Below, in pieces: positions 25,352-35,900 of a stretch of DNA of 64,000 nt. The first letter of the stretch is position 1. Each line of letters starts with the position of its first letter. The DNA comes from Melastoma dodecandrum (lineage: Eukaryota > Streptophyta > Magnoliopsida > Myrtales > Melastomataceae). The position numbers and the translations under genes were made by a program. The stretch spans positions 3,040,501-3,104,500 of the forward strand of contig JARUPY010000534.1 in assembly GCA_029817715.1 (NCBI GenBank), given 5' to 3'. Below the pieces are notes generated by a model. It searched no databases. It was not told the DNA's origin and saw nothing but the letters and a program-made list of their open reading frames with translations.

Positions 25352-28300
25352 CTAAACTACCAGGCGTTTAAACAGCCCCAACCAGCTTCCGCTATTTACT
25401 GGGCCTACGTCGGTCGAATCCGAGTCGCTGCACAACTCTTCTTCGTCGGAACTGTCCCCGGAACTTACCCGTATCCGGCCGGCATGCTCGATGATCCAGT
25501 CGGCGAACTCGGGAGAAGACACCAATCCGGACATGGCCTCTCTCGTCCACTGGGACTTGGATTCCTCCCATTCCTCCTTGGTGAACCGCTTCCTATTTGG
25601 CGTCTTGTGCAAAACTGAATAGTAGTGCTGCTTATCTCCCCTCGATCCAGAGGAAGATGGGGAAACGATTCCTATCATGATGTGGAAACAGTTAAAAGAG
25701 ATCTCGTAGATCCACAAGTAAAAATATAAAGATGGAGAAAGAAAACATGCTCTGGACAGGAGAATCCGACCAACCATTGGATCTTTCCGATCTATTCCAC
25801 ATATTGCCTTGAGAACCTTTTCCGGGTGTCCAGAACCCACCTCTTCCAGGCTGCTGGAAACCTTTTACCGTCGATTGGAAACCTTTTCCAGGTGACTGGA
25901 ACCCTTTCCCGGATGACTTTGCCAAGAATTCAGCACGGTTATGATGCGGAGTAGTCTTTTTGGACCAACCAGGATAAGAGTTCCAGATAAACCAAGATGC
26001 GTCATACCTGCACCAAATCATGAGGAAGTGTTTAAAACCAGAATGTGAATAATTACATTTAGCCATTTAATGGAACGTCGAAGACATATCAGAAAGGTGC
26101 AAGATGAGATAATCACAAACAATTCACTTGGGATTTAAAATGATATAAACAAATATAATTGCATTCAACCAGAGTGACCATTTTCATTTATTTGATGTCA
26201 ACAGATGACTATTTCTTAATGCAGGTCAATGACAAAAATATCTATGCCATATTGAACACTCAGTCCAGCATAACAGCCGCAACATAACCATCCAATGTTT
26301 TCAAAGGAAGCCTAGTATAAACATTACCATTTAAATAACAGTTTTTCATAAGCATTTAAATAACAGATATCACTTCAACAAAAGGAAACCATCAGCACGG
26401 CAAATTATATCTCACAACACATTGATTGGAAAGATTTGATAATTGAAATGAATTAGTTGTGCCCTCCAGCTCATTCAATTAACATATACCCCAGCCAAAA
26501 AGTAACAGATAAAAGGTGATAAGGGCGAGAAAAACTTACTCTCCATCCCACCAAATATCTGAAGTTATCAGGTAGCAAATGGACCAACAGCAAGACAATG
26601 TCGCCAACCCCAGAAAAGCATCCAGGGTGCTCTGAAAGAAAAATCAGAAAAGTCTATCAATTCTAAACCATATGAAAAGATATGGGAAAATTAAAGAAAG
26701 AAAGAAAGATAAATTCTGTTTTGCCAAAGAATTAGCAAATTACATCCGTAAATGGATGAGTAGACATGTGCAATAAACTCACATAGAAATAGACCTTTAC
26801 CAAACTGTTACATTTACAAATATATTCGACAGCCAGGGACGTGCCAACTTTACGGAAGACCTCTCATAGACTTACTACCTAGAGGGCACACCGATGCAAG
26901 AACCATGATGGACTTCAAGTACAAGTGTGAATTCATATTAATTTCTCTAATAAACCACAAGAAAAGGTACACTATAACCTCTATTCGATATTGAAAACAG
27001 AAGAAAATTTTTTTGCACTAATGAAATATCAGAATCTGTCTATAATTAAGTCAAAATAAATGAATATAAAGTATAACATACCAGAAGTATAAAGGCAGCT
27101 GCAATCACACGTATTGCCCACTTCACAAATCGAGCCACATCAACATCGACACCCCCATCATTGGAAATGACAAATTTGCGCACCATCCAATATCCCAGAG
27201 CAGCACCGGCGATAAGAATTCCCAACACCAAAAAAACATACACCTACAAGAGAAAAGGAGAAGGATTAAGCCTGACTGTCAAAGTCAATCTCTGTAATTT
27301 CTTTTGAATGTGACGAAAAACGAATCTGACATTCATCAAAGAAGAATATCCAGGTAGACTGTTTGTCCAGGCTAACAACTCTCTGAAATTGCTGACTAAC
27401 ACATTGTCGCAAAAAAATCACATCAAAGTAAATGAAGCTCCGCTAAACTTGCAGCAATTCCCTCAAACTACGGGCTTAGAATATATGATAAATTCGAAGA
27501 CTTACAGGATTGTACATATCCTCACTCAATCCGAAATTAGCCAGGATTGAATTCACCATCATCGAAAATTGATGGAGCAAGAAGGATCCAGCTCCAAGCT
27601 AACAGTCAAAAAGAAGTTATTTTAGAAACACCAACGTTATTAGAATAAATGTGCAAAATTTCAAAAAGTGTTGTCCACCAAAAATATACCATGGATCCAT
27701 ACAGAGTAAGATAAAGAGCACTTTTTCTCCCAGTTGGCAACAATTTCATTCCCTGCATCAATAAGCAGACCAGTCAGGGTAAATTAACGCTCGAGATTAT
27801 AAACAAACAATGCTGATTACAAAGGATAACATGGAATGGCTATATGATTCAATTAATGGAAATAAGAAAAACAAATGCAAGGATTTAGAAGGGTTTTGAT
27901 AAAACAAACTACAACAAAAGGGAAACATAACTAACCAAAACCATTAAATGCTTCAATAAGACAATAGGAACAATGAGCGAAAGGGAAAAAAGGGAAACAC
28001 CAGGTCTGGAGAGATTCAGTAGAAAAACACCACTGAACAAATCAAACTATGAAAATATATTCCAGCTATCCGAAACCACAATTGAAATGACAAGATTCAG
28101 ATAGCCCCAATGGCCAAAAGTAATCAGCATTCATTCTGATTACCCACACCATGCAAGAATTTCCTAATGAGTATCACGATGCCTGTAGTAAGCCATTCAT
28201 GCCAAGATCATGACACCAAAGACAAGTATAATAATTAGGTCAACATGAAATTAAAGCCCACCACCACTCATCAAGTATAAAAGCAATATTTTCAATTAGG

Positions 28301-29251
28301 AAAGAAGGAGAAATACCTGAAAGAGAATGATGATGACGACAAGGAAGATCCCAATTGCCATCGAGCTGCTGTAGTAAAATGGAACCCATCCGCTAACAAA
28401 GGGTGACAACAAGAGCAGGATAAACCCCACCCCAAGACAGATAAGTCGCCACTTCTGGGGCTCTGCAAGAAGAGCAAATCTCAGCTTAAGACAAGTAGTC
28501 TACCCTGAGCCACCAGATAAAACCCAATAAAAAGTAAAACGGGAAACAAAGCTAACCTTCAGCAATTGCGATAGTGATGGAGCCAGGAACCTCTCCGACA
28601 ACCTTGACATCGATATACCCGGTATCATAAGGCGACATCGTGGAGCTCCACAGGCCCTTCTCGATGCCTTTCCACTCGCTCTTATCACACTGGCATAACC
28701 CAATAGTCGCATTCCTACAATCCAAGCACACAATCAGAAATCCTAAAAGCCCTAAAAAGCAACCACAATCTAAAGATTCAAACCAGACCCCATAAACGAA
28801 AAAGAAAATAACCAAGACTCACCGGTGGAAGCACACTTGGATTCTCCCGTGTAACCTATCAGGAATAACCACGGACGGAACCGCGGTCACCCGAATCGCA
28901 CTAGAGTAGCTTCCCAGCTTCAACCGCGAGATACCCAAAACCACGACCCGTTCACAGAGCAACAAGGATTCCTTAGCACTGCGTCCGGGCAAGTCGGGGG
29001 TAAAAACCGAGGGCTTGAGATCAACAGACGGCCGCTCCAACGTGAGACCTGCAGAAACCGAGACAAAAGGAATCACCCACGATGCAATGAGGGATAAACC
29101 GGAGGTTACCAAACAAACGAAAGGAATGGGGGAATAGGGGAGGGATTTTCGTACTCAAAGGTGAATCCGTGGGAGGGGAAGGAGGGAAGAGGAAGAGGGA
29201 AGAGGAAGAGACCAGCAAGAGGAAGAGGGGGAATAACAAGCGAGAAGCCAT
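25352..29251 (-). CDS. NEMP/PNET2-family nuclear-envelope membrane protein
   Basis: The protein has a signal peptide, a lumenal domain, five or so membrane segments and a nucleoplasmic tail. NEMP (DUF2215) proteins lie in the inner nuclear membrane and affect chromatin and nuclear stiffness. Ten exons: 29251-29155, 29048-28823, 28714-28557, 28462-28317, 27752-27690, 27598-27506, 27243-27082, 26631-26540, 26007-25775, 25671-25352 (529 aa). A GC-AG alternative ends exon 9 at 25751 and gives 537 aa. The start MASRLLFPLFLLLVSS was preferred over the ATG at 29296 because the signal peptide begins there. Key segments are the LCQCDKSEWKGIEKG lumenal block, GVGFILLLLSPFVSGW, the VYVFLVLGILIAGAALGYW helix and SDIWWDGEYDASW. 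Residues 379-410 carry a repeated GKGFQ-type motif. The tail TKEEWEESKSQWTREA is conserved in plant relatives. The exon 1 donor is the least certain. Confidence 0.85.
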
Positions 29252-29574
29252 CGGGTCAGCGGACTTTCTTGCTTGCTTTCTTCTTCCCCGTTCCACCTCT
29301 CCTCCCCTCTCTCCCCCTTTTTCTTAACACCCGATCGAACGCCGCAACGGAGAAAAGGCGGAAAAATGAAAAAAAGTGCGAAATTTTGTTCGAAAGACGT
29401 TTTCTCGGCTTTCGCAGATTGCCGCAGGTTTTGCGCGTAGCGTTGTAAGGACGCTATGCAAACGAGGGGGGATTTGGGCCTTATTTGGCCCAATTACGTT
29501 ACCCCCTTTCAAGACCCAATGGGCCGAAAACAAGATAAAGAAGATAGAGGCGTACCTCCGCCGGTCAACCGGAA
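29252..29574. promoter_or_regulatory. Bidirectional promoter region between NEMP and SUVR3
   Basis: Only 323 bp separate the divergent start codons, so promoters and leaders of both genes must share this interval or overlap the genes. The left half is purine-rich on the plus strand. No TATA box is obvious on either strand. Confidence 0.5.
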
Positions 29575-30489
29575 ATGGGCCACGGTCAACACCGGAGCCG
29601 GAGTCCCCTCTTCGAGGCCGCCCACCTGGTCCTCCCTTACCTTACCCCTTCCGAGCTCGCCGCCGTCGCGGGGACCTGCCTGGCCCTCCGCGCAGTTTCC
29701 CGGTCCATCAACGCCGTCCGCTCGCTCGATGCCTCCCGAGCCATGGAACCGTCCTATCCGATCCCCTTCCTAAACCCTATCTCCCCTGGGCCTCCGCCGC
29801 TGCTCGCCGTTCCACCTTACGCTTACTTCGTCTACTCCCCTTCCCGGACGCTATCCCTCGCGCGCTCCGCGCGGCAGCCCTGGCCGTCCCCGACCGAGTC
29901 CCTGGCTGGAACCCTGGGAGATGTGGAAGTTAGGGTGAAGATCGTTTGGTGTGGGAGGAAGGGTTGGGGGCTGTTCGCTGATCAGCGGATCGAGGACGGC
30001 CAATTCGTTTGTGAATACGCAGGTTGGGACTTAGATCGTCGTGTCTTTTTGCGATTATGGATCTTAGGATCGACATTGGTTTGGAATGGTGTGACAGGCG
30101 AAGTCATAACCACCTGCGAGGCGAGGAGGCGACAGGCGAAGTATGATGAGCTCTCCTCGAAAGGTGGATTTGCATCTGCGCTTCTCGTCATCAGAGAGCA
30201 CCTGCCGTCTGGGACCGCTTGCCTGAGGATGAACATCGATGCGACGAAAGCCGGGAATGTGGCCCGGTTTATCAACCACTCTTGTGACGGGGGCAATCTT
30301 TCAGCCGAAATAATCAGAGAGGCTGGGGATCTGCTCCCTCGAGTGTGCTTCTTCGCCTCGAGGGGCATCGACAAGGATGAAGAGCTGACATTTAGCTATG
30401 GTGAAGCAAGGGTCGGGTCAAAGGGCGTTTTGCCGTGCTTGTGCGGAAGCCCATGTTGTCTTGGAGCCCTTCCGTCGGAAAGCACATGA
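29575..30489 (+). CDS. SUVR3: SUVR3-like SET-domain protein lacking pre-SET
   Basis: Homologue of the plant SU(VAR)3-9-related histone-lysine methyltransferase SUVR3. Exons 29575-30022 and 30098-30489 give 279 aa. The 75-bp GT-AG intron is in frame and stop-free, so an unspliced reading gives 304 aa; splicing restores CEYAG-EVITTCEARRRQ as in the family. The N-terminus carries the F-box-like segment AHLVLPYLTPSELAAVAGTC at about 16-35. The SET core has KGWGLFADQ, RFINHSCDGGN and ELTFSYG. The post-SET cysteines lie in CLCGSPCCLG. The cysteine-rich pre-SET zinc cluster normally preceding SET is absent: the frame passes directly from ARQPWPSPTESLAG to DVEVRVKIV. That accounts for the roughly 75-residue shortfall against Arabidopsis SUVR3. 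Divergent from NEMP, convergent with PCO 139 bp away. Confidence 0.88.
   Translation: MGHGQHRSRSPLFEAAHLVLPYLTPSELAAVAGTCLALRAVSRSINAVRSLDASRAMEPSYPIPFLNPISPGPPPLLAVPPYAYFVYSPSRTLSLARSARQPWPSPTESLAGTLGDVEVRVKIVWCGRKGWGLFADQRIEDGQFVCEYAGWDLDRRVFLRLWILGSTLVWNGVTGEVITTCEARRRQAKYDELSSKGGFASALLVIREHLPSGTACLRMNIDATKAGNVARFINHSCDGGNLSAEIIREAGDLLPRVCFFASRGIDKDEELTFSYGEARVGSKGVLPCLCGSPCCLGALPSEST
30023..30097 (+). other. In-frame 75-bp intron of the SUVR3-like gene
   Basis: Starts GTTGGG and ends GACAG. It is exactly 25 codons long with no stop, so the unspliced mRNA stays open. The 25 encoded residues match nothing in the SET domain and fall inside a contiguous family block, which supports splicing. 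Confidence 0.8.
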
Positions 30490-30628
30490 ACCATGTAACT
30501 CGTCTACTCGTGTGTATGATATTCACATGGGGAAGATTTAACAAATTCACTCCGTTTATGAACAAACAAACACTACGAAACTCCTGCTCTTTGCGCAAGA
30601 TTTTGCGACTGGTAACCGGACAATGTCG

Positions 30629-31959
30629 TCAGCATCCCATCCCCATTACTTGGGGACCCAAGTACTCGATCCAATCCATAAGGTGTTCCTCTGCAACTTC
30701 GATCTCTTCTAACCACCCATACCCCTCTGCCGCATGCCCATCTTTATCTTCCACATCGAGCCGCCCATCTGCATTTTTGCAACTCAAGGTAAATTAGGTT
30801 GCAGGAATAACTTTTTGTTGATCCATGATGACCAAGTCAGTGCCAGACTACTAGTAGAATTACCTGCTAGGAACTCCGGGCTTGGAACCACTCTGTAGTA
30901 CGAGCAGTCGCGGCCATCCTGTTGTGAATAAGGAGGCCCTATGACATCGAGGATTGCACACGGCGTCACAGCCTTGAACTCGTGGATGTTGCCTCCCGTT
31001 GTAGGGTATAAGACAGAAGACTTGCAGGGTGCTGTGATTTGGCCATTCATCTTCGCCCTGGCAGGCCTTGCTGCAAATGCGTGCACAAGTATATCACACA
31101 ATGTCAGCACATGGACATAACGGAGGCTCAACATGCCGAGAAGTGGCCGATGCCTGCGTACTCACCATTGGAGGAGCACGGAATCAAGCAAAGATTGCTT
31201 AGATCGCACGGAACAATCCAGTCGTAAGATCTCACGTGCACCGAGCCAAGCAACAACTTGCTAAGCACGGTCATCCCAGGGTGATTGTGTAAGGGGATGA
31301 CGCTGCCCGAGGGAAGAAACAAAATACACAACTGCGAAACAGATCAATGGAATAAATAATCTTCGAGATAATCGGATCAAGCAGTACAAAGCCACGGGAA
31401 CGAACGAAACATAGAGCCACGCCCTCACCGAGAAATTGCGGCACTTGTGTATGGTGGTGTAGGAAACTCTCGGTGCTGCCTCGGGGGTGGTTGACACGGG
31501 ATCAAAGAACGGCAGATCACTGCTAAGGCCGACGTCTTCCGGCTTCATATCATCTGTAACGTTTCGTAAAGATCCCCCTTCACCCCATCAGACACCGAAT
31601 GAATATATAAAAATAAACCAGGAAACCAATGGGAGTCGTCGGCGTCGCTTCCGCATCCTCCTCTTAACATTACCTAAGATGCAGCGAAGCGGGAGGACGT
31701 CGTGGGGAGTAGGAACGGTGCCGGGACCCTTGAATATCTCCAGGCAAGCGACGAACAGTTCCTGCAAGGCATTCGGGAAGGAAAGCGAAGGAGGGGGAGA
31801 AGGAGAAGCTCTACGCCTCATCCTGGGAGTGCGGGGGCAGCTCTTCCTCTTCCTCTTCCTAGCAAGCTTATCGTAGGCAGCCTTATCATCGACTCTACCG
31901 GTAATACCCAGGGCGACGTCGCACCTTGGATCGGCGGCCAACCTTGCGCCGATCCTCAT
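30629..31959 (-). CDS. PCO: Plant cysteine oxidase (PCO), PCO1/PCO2-like
   Basis: Non-haem iron thiol dioxygenase that oxidises the N-terminal Cys of ERF-VII and other N-degron substrates, acting as an oxygen sensor in cytosol and nucleus. Five exons: 31959-31674, 31553-31429, 31331-31166, 31070-30864, 30768-30629, giving 307 aa. An arginine/lysine-rich N-terminal tract at about 35-52 (KLARKRKRK ... RMRRR) is a possible nuclear signal. [12 protein letters not shown] begins the folded domain. The iron ligands appear as LHNHPGMTV (His152, His154) and GGNIHEF (His222). [14 protein letters not shown] follows. The last exon was placed to conserve the EYG-like [10 protein letters not shown] region and ends PQVMGMGC. 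The start at 31959 was chosen because upstream codons are low-complexity leader. Convergent with SUVR3. Confidence 0.93.
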
Positions 31960-32070
31960 GTCGGATGGCTCAGGAGACAGACAGCGGTGCAACAACCGAG
32001 GTGTAGGATAAATCTGATGCGTTAGTGTCTGGTTCGGTGCGTGTGTGTGGGTTGGGGGGGAGGGGTGTTT

Positions 32071-32080
32071 GATATATAGG
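32071..32080 (-). promoter_or_regulatory. TATA box of PCO
   Basis: The minus strand reads CCTATATATC about 115 nt upstream of the PCO start codon. Its position fits a transcription start near 32040. A 13-base G tract and an AG microsatellite lie further upstream (32158-32188). Confidence 0.5.
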
Positions 32081-32132
32081 TAGGTTGTAAGGAAAGAAAG
32101 AAAAAAAAAAAGATGAGAGGAGTTTTGGAGCA

Positions 32133-32143
32133 AAACCATGGGC
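32133..32143. promoter_or_regulatory. Near-match to the hypoxia-responsive promoter element
   Basis: AAACCATGGGC matches the published HRPE consensus AAACCA(G/C)(G/C)(G/A)GC at 10 of 11 positions and lies about 55 bp upstream of the PCO TATA box. HRPE mediates ERF-VII activation of PCO1/2 in Arabidopsis. One mismatch keeps this tentative. Confidence 0.3.
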
Positions 32144-32950
32144 CAAACAATAGTCAGACAGAGAGAGAGAGAGAAGGGGGGGGGGGGGACAACGTAATAG
32201 AGATTACAATTATTTTAGTATATGGGATTCGTCAGGGGAGAATGTCGTGTGGATTATGGAGTTACACGTAAACTCGATTGGGTTTGTTACGTTGATCGCG
32301 AACATGGTTTTGCATATTGAGTTGAAAATTTCAACCTTGTTTATTAGGGATTGATTAAATAATTGATTACAATAAGGAGAGAAGGAAAACTCTAGTTGGG
32401 GGGTTTCGGTCGGTCATTGGTGTGTCCTCCGAATTAATCGACTCAGAAAAAGAAGAAACAAAGCGAATGCCCATCATTTTACCTTTTCATGATTTCATAG
32501 TTAGGACTAAGACACGCAAACACACTGTATATATGGTGAGGAAGTAAGCCACGACCCTCTCCCCCCTCATTAATTAAAATACCAACCCCCCTTTTTCTTC
32601 AAAAGCAACAGGACAGCTATCATCATTACAAGTGTCGCCCCTTTTTTCCCAACCTCGTGCTTTTGTAGGGATGTAATAAAACCTCAATTTGCCGAGGCTC
32701 CCTAACAGATAGACGTTCCCCTGTTATATGTTAAATAACAAACATGGCAAACAAAAAAAGTCCCGATGTCGCCGATCACACAAAAAAAAAAAAAAATCAA
32801 TTTCAGCAATTCGGGTAAATATATTGACATCTGGTGCCCGCCAGAAACCAATACGGATGGATAAAACAAGTTTCTCGCACGCTCCAGCGACAAGCTATTA
32901 ATTTTTTTGGGTTAATACATAACCTTTCCATCGGACATCAAGGGGGCAGC

Positions 32951-35900
32951 TCACCGGAAAGTCGCGCTTCGGTTGCCGGACGCCGGGAAAGCCTGCCTAC
33001 GCCTACCTTGCCCAAACTCTGCACTCCCGTTACCATCCCCCAAATCGTTGCCCACCAACCCGCCCTTCTTCCCTCCACGACCGGACCTACTGCGTTTAGG
33101 ACCCCCATCTTCCCCTTGCTTATCCCGCCCGCCGTCCTCCCCGAATCTGTCTTTCCAAGCGGCTTCGTAGTCAAATGGCTTAAATGGTGATATAGGAGGT
33201 TGGTCTGCTCGTGCTGTCTTCACGTTGTTTTGCTTCACCGACTGAAGACACTTTTGGAAGCTCGAGGACAGTTCAGAAAGAGAGACCGGCTCATTGTCCT
33301 TAAAATCGGCTTCCCCAGAATTTTCCCATCCAGCAGCATCGTCTTTGTTGTGTCCTCCCGTTTCAGATCCACTGTTGCCCCCTTCCTCATCAAACATTAT
33401 CACATCTTCTGCTTTGGATGCAACTGCTTCAGTCAAAGCTGAAGAATCTTGAGGAGGAGTCAAACTACTTCCCAGGTCTCCATTCAATTCTTCGCCAATT
33501 CCTGCTTGCTCTTCTATCCCAGCCATTGGTCCTGTGGGCTCATCTGTACCAGAGAATGTGCGGAATGGAAGATTCACTGAAGATCTGATTGCTTCCAGTT
33601 TCAACTTGTTTTCCTGAAAGGATCCATAGTTAAAAGTGGATACGAATCCTACAGATAACCAGCAAATTACAATAGCTTTTCAACAAAACGTCCCCATACT
33701 TCTCTTTTCAAGCCGGAATTTCCAAGCATAGCCCCAAAAGCACCACCAGGTTTCTTCCGCACCTGAACAGTAGCTGCACTGCCCTTCTGCAAAATAAATC
33801 CCCAGTTTTAGGCCTCATAAATCAATCAGAAAGGGATAGTCAATAATTCTCTTTAAGACTAATAAATTGAAAACACGAGTTTTACTGACACTACCGACCT
33901 TTGTAATTTTTTCCTCACTTAAGTGGTTCTCGGCTCGTTCATTCTTAGATTCTGAACTGGACTCCCCATTGTTGTTGGAATTAGAGTCCTGCGACAATAG
34001 CTCAGAGCAAAAAGTCTCGAGTTTTGAGGACTTCTCTCTGACAAGCTGGGGCGGATCTCCATGATTCACAGAAATACTATTCAATACAGCACTCTCGTCA
34101 ATGCTTTCAATAGTCTGATTCTCCTCAAAGTCCTGGTCAACTTCCGCATCAACATCAGTATCAGGAGGGGTAGGCTGCAGTTCCCTTTTAGCCATGGCTC
34201 GTTCGTCTAACTGCACAAAGAAATATATAAGAGCCAACTTAAAATATATTAATTGAATATAAATCCAAAGAAAGTGATGGAGATGGATGACCCAATGCAC
34301 ATGCCACTTCCCTACTATTTGTATGCAGCTACCTTACAAGTAATTACAAAAAAGATGATTTTTGCACATCAACCTTGAGATAAACAAATCATTAAAAGGT
34401 GTTAAAGGTTCAATTGACCAGAGACCATAACTATTCAAAGTACAACTCATTCACTAATAGCCATGAGTTCAATCCCACAACAGAAAACTGAATCTGGCCC
34501 TGTTGTGTTCTACCACATCCTTGGAGCACAAACTAAAGTCTGTCTTACCAAAAATAAAAACCCAAGTCTCAGGGGGCAACCTGTAGAAACACAGAAGAAA
34601 GCCCCGAGAGAAGTTTTATGTTTATTTCCAGTAGGGGTCAGTTGAATTATACTTGATAGCTAAGGTCATCCTTGGTGTTGAACATTCAGTGGCCTTTTAG
34701 GCATTGCGAAAAATTGAGAAGCTTTGCATAGGGACGGGTATATATAGTAACCTTTCAAAGGGAAGCTGTACTTTGCATCATTATACTTCAGTTTCAAATA
34801 TGGGAAAAGATGTGAAAATGTAGCTAATAGAAGCAACCAATGAAAAATAGAAAGCAAATAGATTCATCAAAATACTCAGATAGATCTTTTAAGATCGACT
34901 GTGCCTCTTAATTAGGTCTTACCTTTTTCAACCACTTCTGTTTCAAGCTCTCTGCTTCTGCTTCATATGCAGCAGAATTTTGTATTGCACGTCTTACGAT
35001 ATTAACAACAGAAGACAGATTGCACTCAATATATGAGTGCTTCCTAGTTTTCAGCAACCTGTGCAATTTGCCGGTAGTAACAGGCAGCTGTGTTGCTTTA
35101 TTCATAAAAAATTTCAACACGTTAGAACAGAAATTGGAGAAAGACAAACGCACTGAAAATTGAAGTTGTGGAACCTAGTTTTACCAATTTCAAGGAGAGT
35201 TTTGTTTGGCAATATAAATCCAGTACTTTCATCCTCAGATCGAGCAATGGCATCCCGCCATTCATGAAGCGCCTGCAAGACCATTGGGTCCGCGAACGAC
35301 ACATACGTCATTTTGTCTTTAAGGTTGCTAACATTATTTAGATGGTATATGAGAAAAGGTGAGCATCATTGAAGATGCCATCTAGCAAGTCCACGATAGC
35401 ATCATCAAAGACCTTCCAACAGAAAGAACAAAACTCGTATAAGAAAGGAACTTACAGCAACAACGGCTAATTGCTGAGGATTTAATTGAGCCTGTACCAA
35501 CCTGATAAGGAACAGAAACAGATGGCCACACTGTATCAGTATTCAAGTTGTCAGCTCAGTGTCAGTCAAGAAGATTAGTACGGGTAAATGACAAGATTGA
35601 AGTGATCTCAAATCAGCAGGTAAATGACAAACCCGTATATATGAAGGTATGAAGAATCCGTCAAGAGCTCTTTCTCATATAGTTGCGAGCAAATATCGGC
35701 ACTGCGCTTGTAGACCTGTAAACAAAGACATGCATACAGTAGACAACCATGAAAAATCTGGAAAATGTTGAGACGAGATGAAGGTGGCAATCTGCAATTC
35801 AATGAGGCGTATAGAATCTTCTCTGGCCAACATTACAAGGTAAACTTTCAATAGCCTACAGTTTCCATTCTAATAATAACGACGTTTAATTGCATTACTT

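Larger units (their letters stand above)
31960..32950. other. PCO promoter and RRP6L 3' flank
   Basis: Contains the PCO leader, TATA, candidate HRPE and simple repeats on the left, and the presumed RRP6L 3'UTR on the right. No other gene seen. Confidence 0.5.

Noticed and set aside
29376..29933. 185-codon plus-strand frame overlapping the start of SUVR3
   Set aside because: Offset frame in G+C-rich sequence. I checked whether it supplied the missing pre-SET cysteines; it does not.
30784..31134. Reading PCO exon 4 straight to a stop ([10 protein letters not shown] tail)
   Set aside because: A donor after GCAG and an in-frame last exon at 30768-30629 restore the conserved C-terminal region, so the read-through is intron.
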